Assembly: GCA_913062815.1 (NCBI GenBank)
Contig: CAJXWZ010000002.1
Coordinates: 186,001 to 250,000, forward strand
Length of the DNA: 64,000 nucleotides
Direction of reading: 5' to 3'
From: an uncultured Colwellia sp.
GTDB lineage: Bacteria > Pseudomonadota > Gammaproteobacteria > Enterobacterales > Alteromonadaceae
Made by a program: the position numbers and the translations under genes. Shown in pieces: positions 34,256 to 44,330 of the stretch. Positions within the stretch are counted from its first letter, which is position 1. Each line of letters begins with the position of its first letter. The notes beneath the pieces were generated by a model. The model searched no databases, had not been told where the DNA came from, and saw only the letters and a list, made by a program, of their open reading frames with translations.

Positions 34256-34690
34256 ATGAAGTTTAGTGAGCATGGTCATTATGAAGTGCGCAGCGACGGT
34301 AATATTATTTATTATCGGGTTACCGGTATGTGGAATAAAGAAGCATCGGTCACTTGCATTGATAAACTAGCGCATTGTTTTAAAGAGGTGGTTGATAATC
34401 ATAAAGATCAGCCCTGCGCTATTGTGAATATCGTTGACACCACTGACTTTGAAGGTGGCTTAGATGAAGCATTTGAGCTTTGGATTCAAGCAGCCCAATT
34501 TTGGTATGACAGTGGTTTGACTCATTTTATTCGTATTGATAGCCCTGAATCGACTCATTATCAAATGTTTCTTGCCCCGATAGATGAAATGCTAGTAAAG
34601 AGCGTTGACCTTTGCTTTGCGGATAATTTTGAACGCGCACTATTACACGCTCACAGTATGGGGTTTAAGGGCTTCGAAAATAATCAATAA
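34256..34690 (+). CDS. Hypothetical protein, possibly STAS/SpoIIAA-like
   Basis: 144 aa, soluble, acidic, no signal peptide. An opening beta pattern (YEVRSDGNIIYYRVTGMWN), a central alpha/beta region (PCAIVNIVDTTDF) and an aromatic helix (LWIQAAQFWYDSG) recall SpoIIAA-like/STAS-type folds, but I cannot name a family with certainty. It stands alone between two near-identical terminators. The ribosome-binding site is weak. Confidence 0.75.
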   Translation: MKFSEHGHYEVRSDGNIIYYRVTGMWNKEASVTCIDKLAHCFKEVVDNHKDQPCAIVNIVDTTDFEGGLDEAFELWIQAAQFWYDSGLTHFIRIDSPESTHYQMFLAPIDEMLVKSVDLCFADNFERALLHAHSMGFKGFENNQ

Positions 34691-34724
34691 ACCTATGAGT
34701 TAAGGCGATACGGGTCAAGAAAGT

Positions 34725-34757
34725 AAAAAGGCTGATAAATATTTATCAGCCTTTTTT
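34725..34757. terminator. Bidirectional rho-independent terminator
   Basis: A perfect palindrome, AAAAAGGCTGATAAAT followed at once by ATTTATCAGCCTTTTT, with T runs on both strands. It lies between convergent genes ending at 34690 (+) and 34780 (-), and can serve both. Confidence 0.92.
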
Positions 34758-34779
34758 TGTTAGTAATAAATAGAAGGGG

Positions 34780-36090
34780 TTATTTGAATTGACCACGGAT
34801 ATCCGGCTCTTTCCAATGAGTTATGTTATAAAAGAAATTATACAAATCTCTACTTATTTTATCAGGCACCTTAGTCCCTCTTAACGCCAATTGAAGATAA
34901 TCGTCATCTCGTTTTACCGTAAGTTTTGGCACAAGGCCGGTGAGTGTCATACGATGATTGACAATACATTGACCAGCAACAACCATTAATGGATCAATAT
35001 GATTTTTTACTGCTTGTTCAACTTTGTATTTATAACCCGGCTTACCAAAGTCGGTACATAGTAGATTAACAATGACCCAAGTATCGGCACTTAGTAAAAA
35101 GTAACAACCCAGTAATGGACATTTACTAAAAATGGTACTGTCTATTTCATTCGGCTTTTGCAGTAAGTTTCTGACTGAGCGCATTTCATCCCAGTCTTTC
35201 TTTAATAAGTGTAAGGTGATCAATAGACGAGACGCCATGCCGATCATTGAACTAGCGGTGCCTGTTGCTACGCCTGCATCTAAGAATATTCCTGCTGCTT
35301 TTGCTGTTGCTTCTATGGCATGACTGGCGGAATGAGCCGCGCAAGCTTTGCTTTCTCGTGTGATCAGCGCTTTAACAGCTAGTAATGCGGCGGTTGGGTC
35401 ACCGGGCAGAAGCCCTTGATCTGAGTTGCGTATGCTATGCGCAGATTTTGCCGCAGATAAAGCTAAATAGCCATTATAGGTAGCCATCGATGAGGAATAA
35501 GCTAAGCCAACGCCTGGTGCTATTTGGGCGACTAATTCAGATAAACTCTTTCCTAAAATTTCTTTGATAAGTGACGCCATGCCAGGGTCGGTAATGGCGT
35601 TACCTAAGATTAGGTGAACGAGGTTTTTTGTTAAATTAATAGCCGAAGAGGTTGCTGAGTAGGCTTGATATACTGCGTTAGCACCTTCATAACCGGTATA
35701 TATTTTACTGGAAAGCTTAACTTGTCGACCTTTGAACAACTCGGTGATGTGCTGCCGACGGTGGTCAGCTAAATAACGCATAGCGGTTTGATCGAGATCC
35801 GACAATTGAAAATCGTCGTTAAGTTGTTTAGTTAAGTCTTCAACGGCACCATTTATATTACGAATGCTGTTTTTCCACGTTACACCCTTGGTTTCTTTCC
35901 ATGCGTCTAATGCTTTGCCAACTTCATTACGGCTTAATAAGGGCATTCTAGCGTTCAAGATTGGCCCTGCGCCACCGTTATGATGCGCTTTTAATTTTTG
36001 GTCTATGTTTTTTAGCTGGCTGCTTCTAGGTTTACATAAGCCAGCTTCAGTTCGTTTGAGCCAAAGCTCATATTCCATTAGTTGCAACAT
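34780..36090 (-). CDS. Unknown protein with central hydrophobic helices
   Basis: 436 aa from the Met at 36090, preceded by AAGAGGAA at 7 bases; the frame is open 12 codons further up. No signal peptide. The N-terminal ~130 residues are charged and helical; residues ~130-300 are rich in Ala, Ser, Gly and Leu with several amphipathic or weak membrane helices (LGNAITDPGMASLIKEIL, VAQIAPGVGLAYSSS, AAGIFLDAGVATGTASSMIG). The C-terminus is mixed. No family recognised. Helices of this kind plus the neighbouring type VI cluster make a membrane-active effector conceivable, but there is no MIX, PAAR or Rhs part and no clear immunity gene. Confidence 0.75.
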   Translation of the reverse strand: MLQLMEYELWLKRTEAGLCKPRSSQLKNIDQKLKAHHNGGAGPILNARMPLLSRNEVGKALDAWKETKGVTWKNSIRNINGAVEDLTKQLNDDFQLSDLDQTAMRYLADHRRQHITELFKGRQVKLSSKIYTGYEGANAVYQAYSATSSAINLTKNLVHLILGNAITDPGMASLIKEILGKSLSELVAQIAPGVGLAYSSSMATYNGYLALSAAKSAHSIRNSDQGLLPGDPTAALLAVKALITRESKACAAHSASHAIEATAKAAGIFLDAGVATGTASSMIGMASRLLITLHLLKKDWDEMRSVRNLLQKPNEIDSTIFSKCPLLGCYFLLSADTWVIVNLLCTDFGKPGYKYKVEQAVKNHIDPLMVVAGQCIVNHRMTLTGLVPKLTVKRDDDYLQLALRGTKVPDKISRDLYNFFYNITHWKEPDIRGQFK

Positions 36091-36388
36091 TAGATGATTC
36101 CTCTTAACTACAGCTATAAAAAGCATCCTAGCTAATGCTAATTTACTTGTTGGGTTTGTTTAGTGTCAGCCTTGATCACTAGCATAACCTCGTCTATTCG
36201 AGTGAGTGACAGGCAGATGTCTATTAGTAAGTCGTTTGATAGTATTCGTACTGAAGCGGAAAATCTACAGCATTTCAACGTTGATATTAAGACTATTTGC
36301 TAAAATCCTTAGTATTTACACAATTGGTTATATTCAAGGCGATTCATAAGGATCAGGATATCAGAACTAACATAGCGTTAGGAGCTTG
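36091..36388. other. Intergenic region, 298 bp
   Basis: No gene seen. It contains the promoter region for the minus-strand 436-aa protein and the 3' side of the double-receiver gene. A 15-codon frame near 36135 (+) has no ribosome-binding site. No clear terminator was found. Confidence 0.5.
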
Positions 36389-37375
36389 CTAAATTCGTTT
36401 TCTTACCGAACTTGAGCCAGTGTGATAACCCTTCTGCTTGATTAATTCAAAGGCTTCTTTCAATCGGGCATTTTCTTGCATGATATCAATTTGGTTGCGC
36501 ATCAATTTATTACTTTCTACAATTTTACCGTGGGTACGTACTCTTGCTTCAACTAAAGGAGGGTCAATCGGTTTAGTTATATAATCTACAGCACCGAGCT
36601 CTAACCCTTGTACTATATGTTTTGTTTGATCTAACGCGGATAAGAATATTACCGCTATATGTTGGGTCTTAGGATTTGATTTGAGGCGGCGGCACACTTC
36701 CATACCGTCCATGACGGGCATCATAATATCTAACAGTATTAAGTCGGGTTGGGGATCAATATCACATATTTGTAAGGCCTTCTCACCTGATGTAGCCGCT
36801 TTTACTTTGTATTCCTTGCGCAAAATTTCACTGATAATTTTGATATTATCAATAACATCATCAACTACCAAAATCTGTAATGGTTGCTGGCTGCTTTTTT
36901 TGGTGGCTATTTGACTATGCTTTTTCGTTAAACTGGAGAGTTTTTTGTTTGCACTCGTGTGTTTATCAAAAATGGCTTTGGTTAATTGATTTACTAGCTG
37001 CTTTTCCGAAAAAGGCTTAATGATGTACTCAGATACGCCGTGCTTTATCGCTTCAAGTACTTGTTCTTGATTTATGGTTTCTGCAACGATGACAAAAGGA
37101 ATTTTAGCTGTTTTTGGACTGACTTTTGCCTGCTTCAATAATTGCATGCTGTCATTTTTTGGCAGTTGTGGAGCCGTCAGTATTAAATTAATCTCTTGCT
37201 GAAACAATATGTTTAGTGCGCTAGCGCCGTTTGCGGCGAGCACGATATTCTTAAACCCCATGGCCGTTAACATATTGGCAATGGTACTTTGAGTATCATT
37301 AACATTATCAACAAGTAATACAGTTAAACCGAGAAATGGATTTTCTTGGCTGATGAGGTGTTTCTCGGTTGGCAT
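36389..37375 (-). CDS. Double-receiver response regulator
   Basis: 328 aa with two CheY-like domains. The first (~17-135) is degenerate: the phosphoacceptor segment reads INLILTAPQLPKND, with no Asp at the usual place, though VLLVDN and the Lys loop (YIIKPF) remain. The second (~168-285) is intact: ILVVDDV, phosphoacceptor D216 in LILLD-IMMP, and ITKPIDPPLVEARV, followed by a short coiled coil (~285-315). There is no DNA-binding or enzymatic output domain, so it probably acts by protein contact. It is divergent from the receiver/HD-GYP/kinase genes, of which it is likely part. Confidence 0.88.
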   Translation of the reverse strand: MPTEKHLISQENPFLGLTVLLVDNVNDTQSTIANMLTAMGFKNIVLAANGASALNILFQQEINLILTAPQLPKNDSMQLLKQAKVSPKTAKIPFVIVAETINQEQVLEAIKHGVSEYIIKPFSEKQLVNQLTKAIFDKHTSANKKLSSLTKKHSQIATKKSSQQPLQILVVDDVIDNIKIISEILRKEYKVKAATSGEKALQICDIDPQPDLILLDIMMPVMDGMEVCRRLKSNPKTQHIAVIFLSALDQTKHIVQGLELGAVDYITKPIDPPLVEARVRTHGKIVESNKLMRNQIDIMQENARLKEAFELIKQKGYHTGSSSVRKRI

Positions 37376-37733
37376 GGTTATCCGTTATTTAGGCATGAAT
37401 GCAGATATTCTTTTTTTTGATTATAACTAAGTTAATGTAAGAGTGCATTCACTTAGTTTTATTCTTGTATTCTAGCTTCTATACTCCTTCAAGCATGACC
37501 TTGGCTTTATTGAATGTGAGCATTACCGCTAACAAAATGACCATAATCTGCGTTTTAAGTGAGCAACAGCACCTTGAATTTTATATTATTTTAAATGGTC
37601 TGTTATGTTTTATTTCAAAGATCAGTTATTCTTTTTTGTCGATAGCGCATAGAAAGTAAATATCAGTTAATTTTTTAAGCAGTAGATAGCGACTATGTTT
37701 TACTGTTAACTCACACTTTATAAGGAGTCATTG
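37376..37733. promoter_or_regulatory. Divergent regulatory region between signalling genes, 358 bp
   Basis: No credible gene; a 64-codon frame at 37465 starts with TTG and lacks a ribosome-binding site. It contains an inverted repeat, AACTAAGT (37425-37432) and ACTTAGTT (37451-37458), 18 bases apart, near the double-receiver start. This could be an operator or a stem-loop. AAGGAG lies just before the single-receiver gene at 37722-37727. Confidence 0.4.
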
Positions 37734-38102
37734 ATGACTAAAGTAGCTTTTGTGGTTGATGATGAGCCTGCGAATATAGAATTAATAAAAGGCTTGATGC
37801 CAGAAGGTGTAAAAGTTAAAGCGGCTTTGTCAGGAGAGATCGCGCTAAAGCAATTATCAAAAAAATTTCCAGATATTGTTTTTCTCGATTTACTTATGCC
37901 GCAAATGGATGGTTTTGAAACGTTGCAAGCCATACGTGAGTTACCCCATGGCGAAAATCTGCCAGTACTTATTATTTCAGGCAACGCTAGCGACACTGAT
38001 ATTGAAAAGAGTAAAGCGTTGGGAGCCATTGGTCATTTAGTAAAGCCTGTTGATGGTGAAAAATTAGCTTCATATATTAATCAGTACTTACTTGAGGAGT
38101 GA
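37734..38102 (+). CDS. Single-domain response regulator (CheY-like)
   Basis: 122 aa, a receiver only. Acidic pocket VVDDEP at ~7-12, phosphoacceptor D52 in IVFLDLLMP, Thr/Ser switch at IISGN and Lys in VKPVDG. The start is the ATG at 37734 with AAGGAG 7 bases upstream (a TTG precedes it in frame). It is translationally close to the HD-GYP regulator (stop at 38102, next start 38108) and is a likely phosphate acceptor for the hybrid kinase encoded downstream. Confidence 0.9.
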   Translation: MTKVAFVVDDEPANIELIKGLMPEGVKVKAALSGEIALKQLSKKFPDIVFLDLLMPQMDGFETLQAIRELPHGENLPVLIISGNASDTDIEKSKALGAIGHLVKPVDGEKLASYINQYLLEE

Positions 38103-38107
38103 AATCT

Positions 38108-39142
38108 ATGACTTCAAAGAATAAAGCCACCATTTTAATCGTTGATGATGCACCAGAAAATATTGCTATTCTCACCGGTATTTTAAAAGATACTTACAAA
38201 GTAAAAGCCGCGCTAAATGGTCAAAAAGCAATTGCAATTGCCAATGCTGAGAAAAAACCTGATCTCATTCTCTTAGACGTATTGATGCCAGAAATTGACG
38301 GCTATGAAGTTTGTCAAAAGTTAAAACAAAATGTTGAAACGGCAAATATTCCCGTGATTTTTGTTACCGCTAAATCTGAAATTAAAGATGAAGAAAAAGG
38401 TTTTGCCTTAGGTGCGGTTGATTACATCACTAAACCAGTTAGTCCGCCGCTGGTTTTAGCCAGAGTTAAAACACATCTCGCTTTATATGATCAAGCTCGC
38501 CATTTAGAAAAACTGGTGCAAAAAAGAACGGCTGAATTGAATGATACCCGTGTAGAGATTATTCGCCGTTTAGGTAGAGCTGCTGAGTTTAAAGATAATG
38601 AAACCGGCATGCATGTTATTCGTATGAGTTGGTTTTCTCGTTTTCTAGCCGAGCAAATTGGCAAGTCAGAACAATGGTGTGACTTGTTATATAACGCTGC
38701 GCCTATGCATGATATTGGTAAAATTGGTATTCCAGACCGCGTACTATTGAAGCCCGGTAAGCTTGATGCTGAGGAGTGGGAAATCATGCAAAAGCACGTG
38801 GAATATGGTGCAGAAATTATTGGTGAACATAGCTCACCGTTATTACAACTTGCCAAAGAAGTTGCCAATTATCACCATGAAAAATGGGACGGTAATGGCT
38901 ACCCCAATGCGATAAGCGGCACAGACATTCCAATTTCAGCGCGCATTGTTGCTATTGCCGATGTCTTTGATGCCTTAACAAGTGAAAGGCCCTATAAAAA
39001 AGCTTGGTCAGAAGAGCGTGCTATTGCTTTATTGGAAGAAGAATCTGGCAGTCATTTTGATCCGGCGTTAGTGCCAGAGTTTATTAAGTGTTTGCCTAGA
39101 GTTCGTGAAGTGCAAGCGCAATACCAAGATATATTTGAATGA
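38108..39142 (+). CDS. Response regulator with HD-GYP phosphodiesterase domain (RpfG-like)
   Basis: 344 aa from the ATG at 38108, with GAGGAG 8 bases before; a GTG three codons earlier is less likely. The receiver domain has D57 in LILLDVLMP. After a short linker comes an HD-GYP domain: the metal-binding pair H201-D202 in MHDIGKIGIPDRVLLKPGKL, later NYHHEKWDGNGYP, and VDVFDAL-type DVFDALTSERPY. HD-GYP proteins hydrolyse c-di-GMP, so phosphorylation probably controls its breakdown. It opposes, in biochemical terms, the GGDEF protein encoded at 22.6-24.4 kb. Spacing suggests an operon with the preceding receiver. Confidence 0.94.
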   Translation: MTSKNKATILIVDDAPENIAILTGILKDTYKVKAALNGQKAIAIANAEKKPDLILLDVLMPEIDGYEVCQKLKQNVETANIPVIFVTAKSEIKDEEKGFALGAVDYITKPVSPPLVLARVKTHLALYDQARHLEKLVQKRTAELNDTRVEIIRRLGRAAEFKDNETGMHVIRMSWFSRFLAEQIGKSEQWCDLLYNAAPMHDIGKIGIPDRVLLKPGKLDAEEWEIMQKHVEYGAEIIGEHSSPLLQLAKEVANYHHEKWDGNGYPNAISGTDIPISARIVAIADVFDALTSERPYKKAWSEERAIALLEEESGSHFDPALVPEFIKCLPRVREVQAQYQDIFE

Positions 39143-39256
39143 TAAAGCATCAGTTACTGGCAAAGTTTGTCATTGTATTACTATTTACTTGGTGAGTAGT
39201 ATATTCTTGATTAAATTAGTAAACCTCTAAAGCAGAATAATAATAAAGGCGCAATA

Positions 39257-42200
39257 ATGCACTTTCTCGATAAAGATAAGATTAAGCTATGTAACAAGCT
39301 AGCTAAATTATTAGCAATATTTCTCAGTGTATTTGGTTTATTGGTTATGTTTGGTTGGCATACCAGTAATGTTACTTTAATCCGTTTTATTCCTCATTTT
39401 AATCTAGTTACTTATAACGCAGCATTGGCTTTTGTGCTTTCAGGTTTTGGTTTGTATGCTGTTTGCCAGCAGCAAAGGAAGTTAGCGACCTATAGTGGCG
39501 TGCTAATTATTGTGTTAGCAATTGCTACCATGATGCAGTATTTGTTTGGCTTGCAGCTTGGTATTGATGAAATGTTAGTAAAAGATAGCCTTGGCGCCAA
39601 TGAGGTGTCACCTGGCAGAATGTCTTTTAATATTGCTTTATCCTTTGCGATTACCGGCATATATATCTGTGTGGCCATACGCCGACCTCCGCTTTACGTT
39701 AGCTCAACCTTTGCAGCCATCATTTTCTCTTTAGCTTTTATCGCCTATTCTGAACATTTAATGGAAATGACCATGAGCTATGGCTGGGGGATGTACAGCC
39801 AAATGGAAGTACAGAGCTCATTTGCTTTTAGCCTTATCAGTTTGATTATTTTGCTTAAAGTACTTGTTGGCGTGGTAAGCCTTCCGTGCTTACGTAGCTT
39901 TATTAGCCCGATAGTTATCATAGGTACCACCGCAACTGTGATGTTTTGGCAAGCTTTTGAGCGCCAATATACGTCTACTATGGAAGCTGGTTTTTTAATG
40001 ACCGCGACTTATGCCAGTGAAGCTATTTTAGTGTTAGGTTTTTCATTAACGGCCGTGGCAAGTTACCTTATTCACTTACAATCTGATAACAATAAAGCTC
40101 GGCAAAATCGCATAGCCATATATGCGAGTGTTTATTTCGGTATTCTATTGTCGCTACTGTTGTTCCAAATAGCACACAATGAAGCGCAAAAGGATATTCG
40201 AGAAGATTTTATTACGAAAGCCGATAAACGCATTAGAACGCTAGAATTGGCCATTTTGCCATTCTTTGAAAAACTTTATATTGTGCAAACGGCGATTCAT
40301 GCAAATCCGGATATCAATCTACATAAATTTCGTGAAATTGTACAAAGAGCGGCTGCGGCTAAAGAAGGTATTGTGGCCCTAGGTTGGTTGCCTAAGATCA
40401 AGGAAGACGATAAAAGCTTTGGCGAAAAAGCTCAATTATTAGGCTTAGACCACGTAGAAATATATGGCTTAGATGACAAGGGACAAGTTGACCTATTAAT
40501 AAATAATGATAATGGTCAATCATTTCCGTTGTTGTTTGCGGTACCACTTGAAGCTAGCCAATCAATTATTGGTTTAGACTTTTCTAGCCTTAAGCATGTT
40601 AAGAAAGCTTTGGAGCAATCATTAGCGTCGAATTCGCCTGCTATTTCAGATATTTTGACCCTTGCTTACCCAGATGAAAATTATTTGGCGATGGTCTTAC
40701 CTATCTACTCAACGCACTTAACGTTAGCATCACTGGTTGAACGAGAAAGGGCATTACATGGTTACGCAATTAGCATAGTTGATGTGGATGCCATGATTAA
40801 TTTTGCTTTGAAAAAATATACCTCTGTTGGCGGTATGCATATAACGTTTACCGATTTAACCAATAACAATTTATTGCATTACCATCCTTCTCGTTCTAAA
40901 ACTGCGCTACCTAAAGAAAAGCTTTTAACGTATACAAGCCTTCATTATCGACGCAATCTAGATATTGGCGGGAATAGTTGGGAAGTTGAAATAATTGGTG
41001 CAGATCCAAATGCATTTATGGTAAAAAATTCCGAGATTATTGCCATTCCATTATTTATTTTTATTATATCTTTGTTCCTTGCTTACTATTTGAGAAGCTC
41101 TCTTAATAAGCAAAAGCAGCGTGAAGTGTTATTAAGTTACCAAGAAGCCTTGCTTGATGCATTGCCTAACCCTGTTATGGTGTCTGATAAGTCTTTAAAT
41201 ATTTACGCGGTTAACAAAAAGTTTGAACAAGCTTTTGGCGTGGAGCGAGCTGATGTTTTAGGTAAGCCGTTACTAGAAACAAACTTTTTCCCTCAAACGC
41301 TTCGAGAAAAATTTCATCAAGAAGATGTACAGCTCATTGCCAATGGCGGTAGTAGCAATACTGAAATGCAATTGGATTTTGCCGATGGCAGTGAACGTGA
41401 TGTGATGTCGATGAGAACATCATTTGAACTGGATGGACACTCACAAGGTGTTATCAGCTTAGTGGTGGATATCAGTTCGCTTAAAGCGGCAGAGCAAAAG
41501 TTATTTGATAATCAAAGACAACTTGAGCTAGCTATTACTGGGGCAAATGCTGGCCTATGGGATTGGGATTCAGAACGTAAACATCTTGATGTTGGTGATA
41601 TTTGGGCGTCGATGCTTGAATATACTAAGGATGAGTTAACTGAATTATACGGTAATGAAATTCATTTTTGGCAGCAATTGATTCACCCTGAAGATATCAA
41701 TGACATGGTTAGTGCTCTAGATTTCCATATGAAAGGAAAAACAGAGGTTTTTCGCAATGAAATGCGCTTGAAAACTAAGTCAGGTCATTGGAAATGGGTA
41801 CTAAGTGTAGGTAAGGCGTTTGAGCGAGATGAGCATGGTTATGCACAACGCGTTATTGGCATTAATTTAGATATAGATGATGCCAAAAATATGGAGCATG
41901 ATTTATTATTGGCAAAAAACTCTGCTGAAGAAGCAACTCAAGCGAAATCGGACTTTTTGGCCAACATGTCTCATGAAATTCGCACACCAATGAATGCCAT
42001 TATTGGCATGAGTTACCTTGCTTTAGAAACTGACCTTAATAATAAACAACGTAATTACATTCAAAAAGTACACCGCAGTGCCGAGTCTTTATTGGGAATT
42101 ATTAATGATATTTTAGATTTTTCTAAAATTGAAGCTGGCAAGTTAAACATAGAAGAGGTTAACTTCCGCTTAGAAGATGTTATGGACAACCTTTCAAATT

Positions 42201-44176
42201 TAGTGGGGCTAAAAGCAGAAGAAAAAGCACTTGAACTACACTTTGATATTTCTCCTGATGTGCCGACTTCGTTAATTGGCGACCCTTTAAGGTTAGGGCA
42301 GATCTTAATAAACCTTGGAAATAATGCTGTTAAATTTACCGAGTCAGGTGGCGATGTTGTTATAAAAGTTGAAATAAAGGAATCTTTTTCAGAACAGGTT
42401 GAATTACATTTTTCAATTCGTGATACCGGCATTGGCATGACACCTGAACAACAAGGCAAGCTATTTAAATCTTTTTCTCAAGCGGATAATTCCATCACGC
42501 GCAAATATGGTGGTACCGGCTTAGGGTTAACTATTTCCAAGAAATTAACAGAGTTAATGCATGGTGATATTTGGGTTGAAAGTGAAGCGGGGGTGGGTAG
42601 TACATTCCACTTTACTGCTTTATTTGGCGAGAAAGAACATTGTGTGTCGCCAAGGCTCCCTGTTGAAGCAGACTTAGGTATATTGCGTATTTTAATTGTT
42701 GATGATAATTCCACGGCTAGAGAAATATTATCAACCATACTTATGGGCTTTGGTTTTCAAGTTGACCAAGCCAATACTGGAGAACAAGCGCTAGATTTAT
42801 TAAAAGCAGCTGATCTTAATGAACCCTATGATTTAGTGTTTATGGATTGGAAAATGCCAGGCAAAGATGGCGTAGAAACCACAGAAGAAATACAAAAAAA
42901 TGAATTGATTGAAAATGTTCCCACCGTAATTATGGTAACCGCTTATGGCAGAGAAGAGTTGTCGCATGCCGCTACAATTATTGATATAAGTGGGTTTTTA
43001 ACTAAACCAGTAACTGCGTCAGGCCTACTTGATGCGATATTATTAGCCATGGGCAAAGATGTGGTGAGTGATAGACATATTGCTGAGAAAGATGACTTGG
43101 CAGAAAATGCCATTGAAAGTTTGCAAGGAGCACAGGTTTTATTGGTGGAAGATAATGAAATGAACCAAGAGCTGGCCATGGAACTACTCACTAATAATGG
43201 TTTAATAATTACCTTAGCTGAAAATGGTCAGGAAGCGGTAGATGCACTTGATACACAGTCATTTGATGGTGTCTTGATGGATTGCCAAATGCCAGTAATG
43301 GACGGATATACGGCGACTAAAACCATTAGGTTACAAGAGAAATATAAAACCTTACCTATTATTGCCATGACGGCAAATGCCATGGCAGAAGATAAAGCGA
43401 GAGTTATTGCTTGTGGTATGAATGATCATATTGCCAAACCAATTAATGTTAATGCCATGTTTGTCACTATGGCAAAATGGATCAAACCTCAAGAGCCTAG
43501 AGTAAGAAAAACAATGAAAACAGAATCGTTAACAAGTAACGCTAATGAGGCGGAAATACCTAGTTTAATAGGTATAGATACGGAAGTGGGTTTAGCTATT
43601 ACTCAAAATAATAAGGCCTTGTATTTAAAATTATTAAAACGTTTTTCGAGTAGTTACCAAAATTTTGAACAGCTGTTTATGGATGCTGTGAAAGATGATG
43701 ATGCACAGGCTGCGATACGTTGTGCTCATACATTGAAAGGCACGGCTGGTAGTATTGGTGCAAAAGCAATACAGCAGGCGGCAAAAGCATTAGAAAGCGC
43801 TTGCGAGCAAGCACTTGAAACGGGTGATGTGCCATCGAATACAGACATAAGCGCGCAGATACAAGGGCTACTTAATGATACGGTAACAGAATTGACACCT
43901 GTCATTGCAGCATTAGCTCAGTTAGCAGCGCCAGTAAAATCAGTGATTGAATCACAAGCATTAGATAAAGAGAAAATAAAGCCGCTATTGGCAGAATTGG
44001 AAGAATTAATAGAAGACTTTGATACTGATGCAACGGATGTGTTAGAGAAACTTGAACCTATGTTCCAAGGTACTGAGTACTATGCGCAATTGTCTGAGCT
44101 TAATGAGGCAGTTGAAGCCTATGATTTTGATACCGCCGCGCAAGCTTTTGCAGCGCTGCAAACTGAATTAGACTAG
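39257..44176 (+). CDS. Hybrid sensor histidine kinase (MASE/CHASE-PAS-PAS-HisKA-HATPase-REC-REC-HPt)
   Basis: 1639 aa membrane phosphorelay kinase. About eight N-terminal membrane segments (~15-285); a CHASE-like periplasmic sensor (~315-570, containing [10 protein letters not shown]); a membrane segment (~595-612); two PAS domains (~625-740, ~755-880); dimerisation domain with His906 in [10 protein letters not shown]; ATPase with [17 protein letters not shown] and [10 protein letters not shown]; receivers with D1197 (VFMDWKMP) and D1342 (VLMDCQMP); HPt with His1491 in [10 protein letters not shown]. All phosphotransfer residues are present, as in BarA/LuxQ-type relays. The ligand is unknown. 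Output is probably to the neighbouring receiver proteins. Confidence 0.93.
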   Translation: MHFLDKDKIKLCNKLAKLLAIFLSVFGLLVMFGWHTSNVTLIRFIPHFNLVTYNAALAFVLSGFGLYAVCQQQRKLATYSGVLIIVLAIATMMQYLFGLQLGIDEMLVKDSLGANEVSPGRMSFNIALSFAITGIYICVAIRRPPLYVSSTFAAIIFSLAFIAYSEHLMEMTMSYGWGMYSQMEVQSSFAFSLISLIILLKVLVGVVSLPCLRSFISPIVIIGTTATVMFWQAFERQYTSTMEAGFLMTATYASEAILVLGFSLTAVASYLIHLQSDNNKARQNRIAIYASVYFGILLSLLLFQIAHNEAQKDIREDFITKADKRIRTLELAILPFFEKLYIVQTAIHANPDINLHKFREIVQRAAAAKEGIVALGWLPKIKEDDKSFGEKAQLLGLDHVEIYGLDDKGQVDLLINNDNGQSFPLLFAVPLEASQSIIGLDFSSLKHVKKALEQSLASNSPAISDILTLAYPDENYLAMVLPIYSTHLTLASLVERERALHGYAISIVDVDAMINFALKKYTSVGGMHITFTDLTNNNLLHYHPSRSKTALPKEKLLTYTSLHYRRNLDIGGNSWEVEIIGADPNAFMVKNSEIIAIPLFIFIISLFLAYYLRSSLNKQKQREVLLSYQEALLDALPNPVMVSDKSLNIYAVNKKFEQAFGVERADVLGKPLLETNFFPQTLREKFHQEDVQLIANGGSSNTEMQLDFADGSERDVMSMRTSFELDGHSQGVISLVVDISSLKAAEQKLFDNQRQLELAITGANAGLWDWDSERKHLDVGDIWASMLEYTKDELTELYGNEIHFWQQLIHPEDINDMVSALDFHMKGKTEVFRNEMRLKTKSGHWKWVLSVGKAFERDEHGYAQRVIGINLDIDDAKNMEHDLLLAKNSAEEATQAKSDFLANMSHEIRTPMNAIIGMSYLALETDLNNKQRNYIQKVHRSAESLLGIINDILDFSKIEAGKLNIEEVNFRLEDVMDNLSNLVGLKAEEKALELHFDISPDVPTSLIGDPLRLGQILINLGNNAVKFTESGGDVVIKVEIKESFSEQVELHFSIRDTGIGMTPEQQGKLFKSFSQADNSITRKYGGTGLGLTISKKLTELMHGDIWVESEAGVGSTFHFTALFGEKEHCVSPRLPVEADLGILRILIVDDNSTAREILSTILMGFGFQVDQANTGEQALDLLKAADLNEPYDLVFMDWKMPGKDGVETTEEIQKNELIENVPTVIMVTAYGREELSHAATIIDISGFLTKPVTASGLLDAILLAMGKDVVSDRHIAEKDDLAENAIESLQGAQVLLVEDNEMNQELAMELLTNNGLIITLAENGQEAVDALDTQSFDGVLMDCQMPVMDGYTATKTIRLQEKYKTLPIIAMTANAMAEDKARVIACGMNDHIAKPINVNAMFVTMAKWIKPQEPRVRKTMKTESLTSNANEAEIPSLIGIDTEVGLAITQNNKALYLKLLKRFSSSYQNFEQLFMDAVKDDDAQAAIRCAHTLKGTAGSIGAKAIQQAAKALESACEQALETGDVPSNTDISAQIQGLLNDTVTELTPVIAALAQLAAPVKSVIESQALDKEKIKPLLAELEELIEDFDTDATDVLEKLEPMFQGTEYYAQLSELNEAVEAYDFDTAAQAFAALQTELD

Positions 44177-44330
44177 TATCAATGTAGTTATCATGTATGC
44201 GATATGGTAAAAAACAAATGACAGTTGTATAAGAGGATGGCACTTTAAAGGTAATTAATGACTTGCTTTAAAGCGCTTTCCCAATTACTTTAAATATAGT
44301 TAAGCCATTGGTTTGATTTGAAAAAGGTTA

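Noticed and set aside
34256..34690. 144-aa protein as immunity protein for the 436-aa protein
   Set aside because: It lies on the opposite strand behind a terminator and has a STAS-like look, so nothing ties the two together in expression.
37465..37659. 64-codon frame between the signalling genes
   Set aside because: TTG start, no ribosome-binding site, unlikely composition. The area is needed as a divergent promoter region.
44236..44275. Sigma-54 promoter before tssA
   Set aside because: TGGCAC is present but the matching TTGC lies too far away, so the fixed GG/GC spacing is not met.
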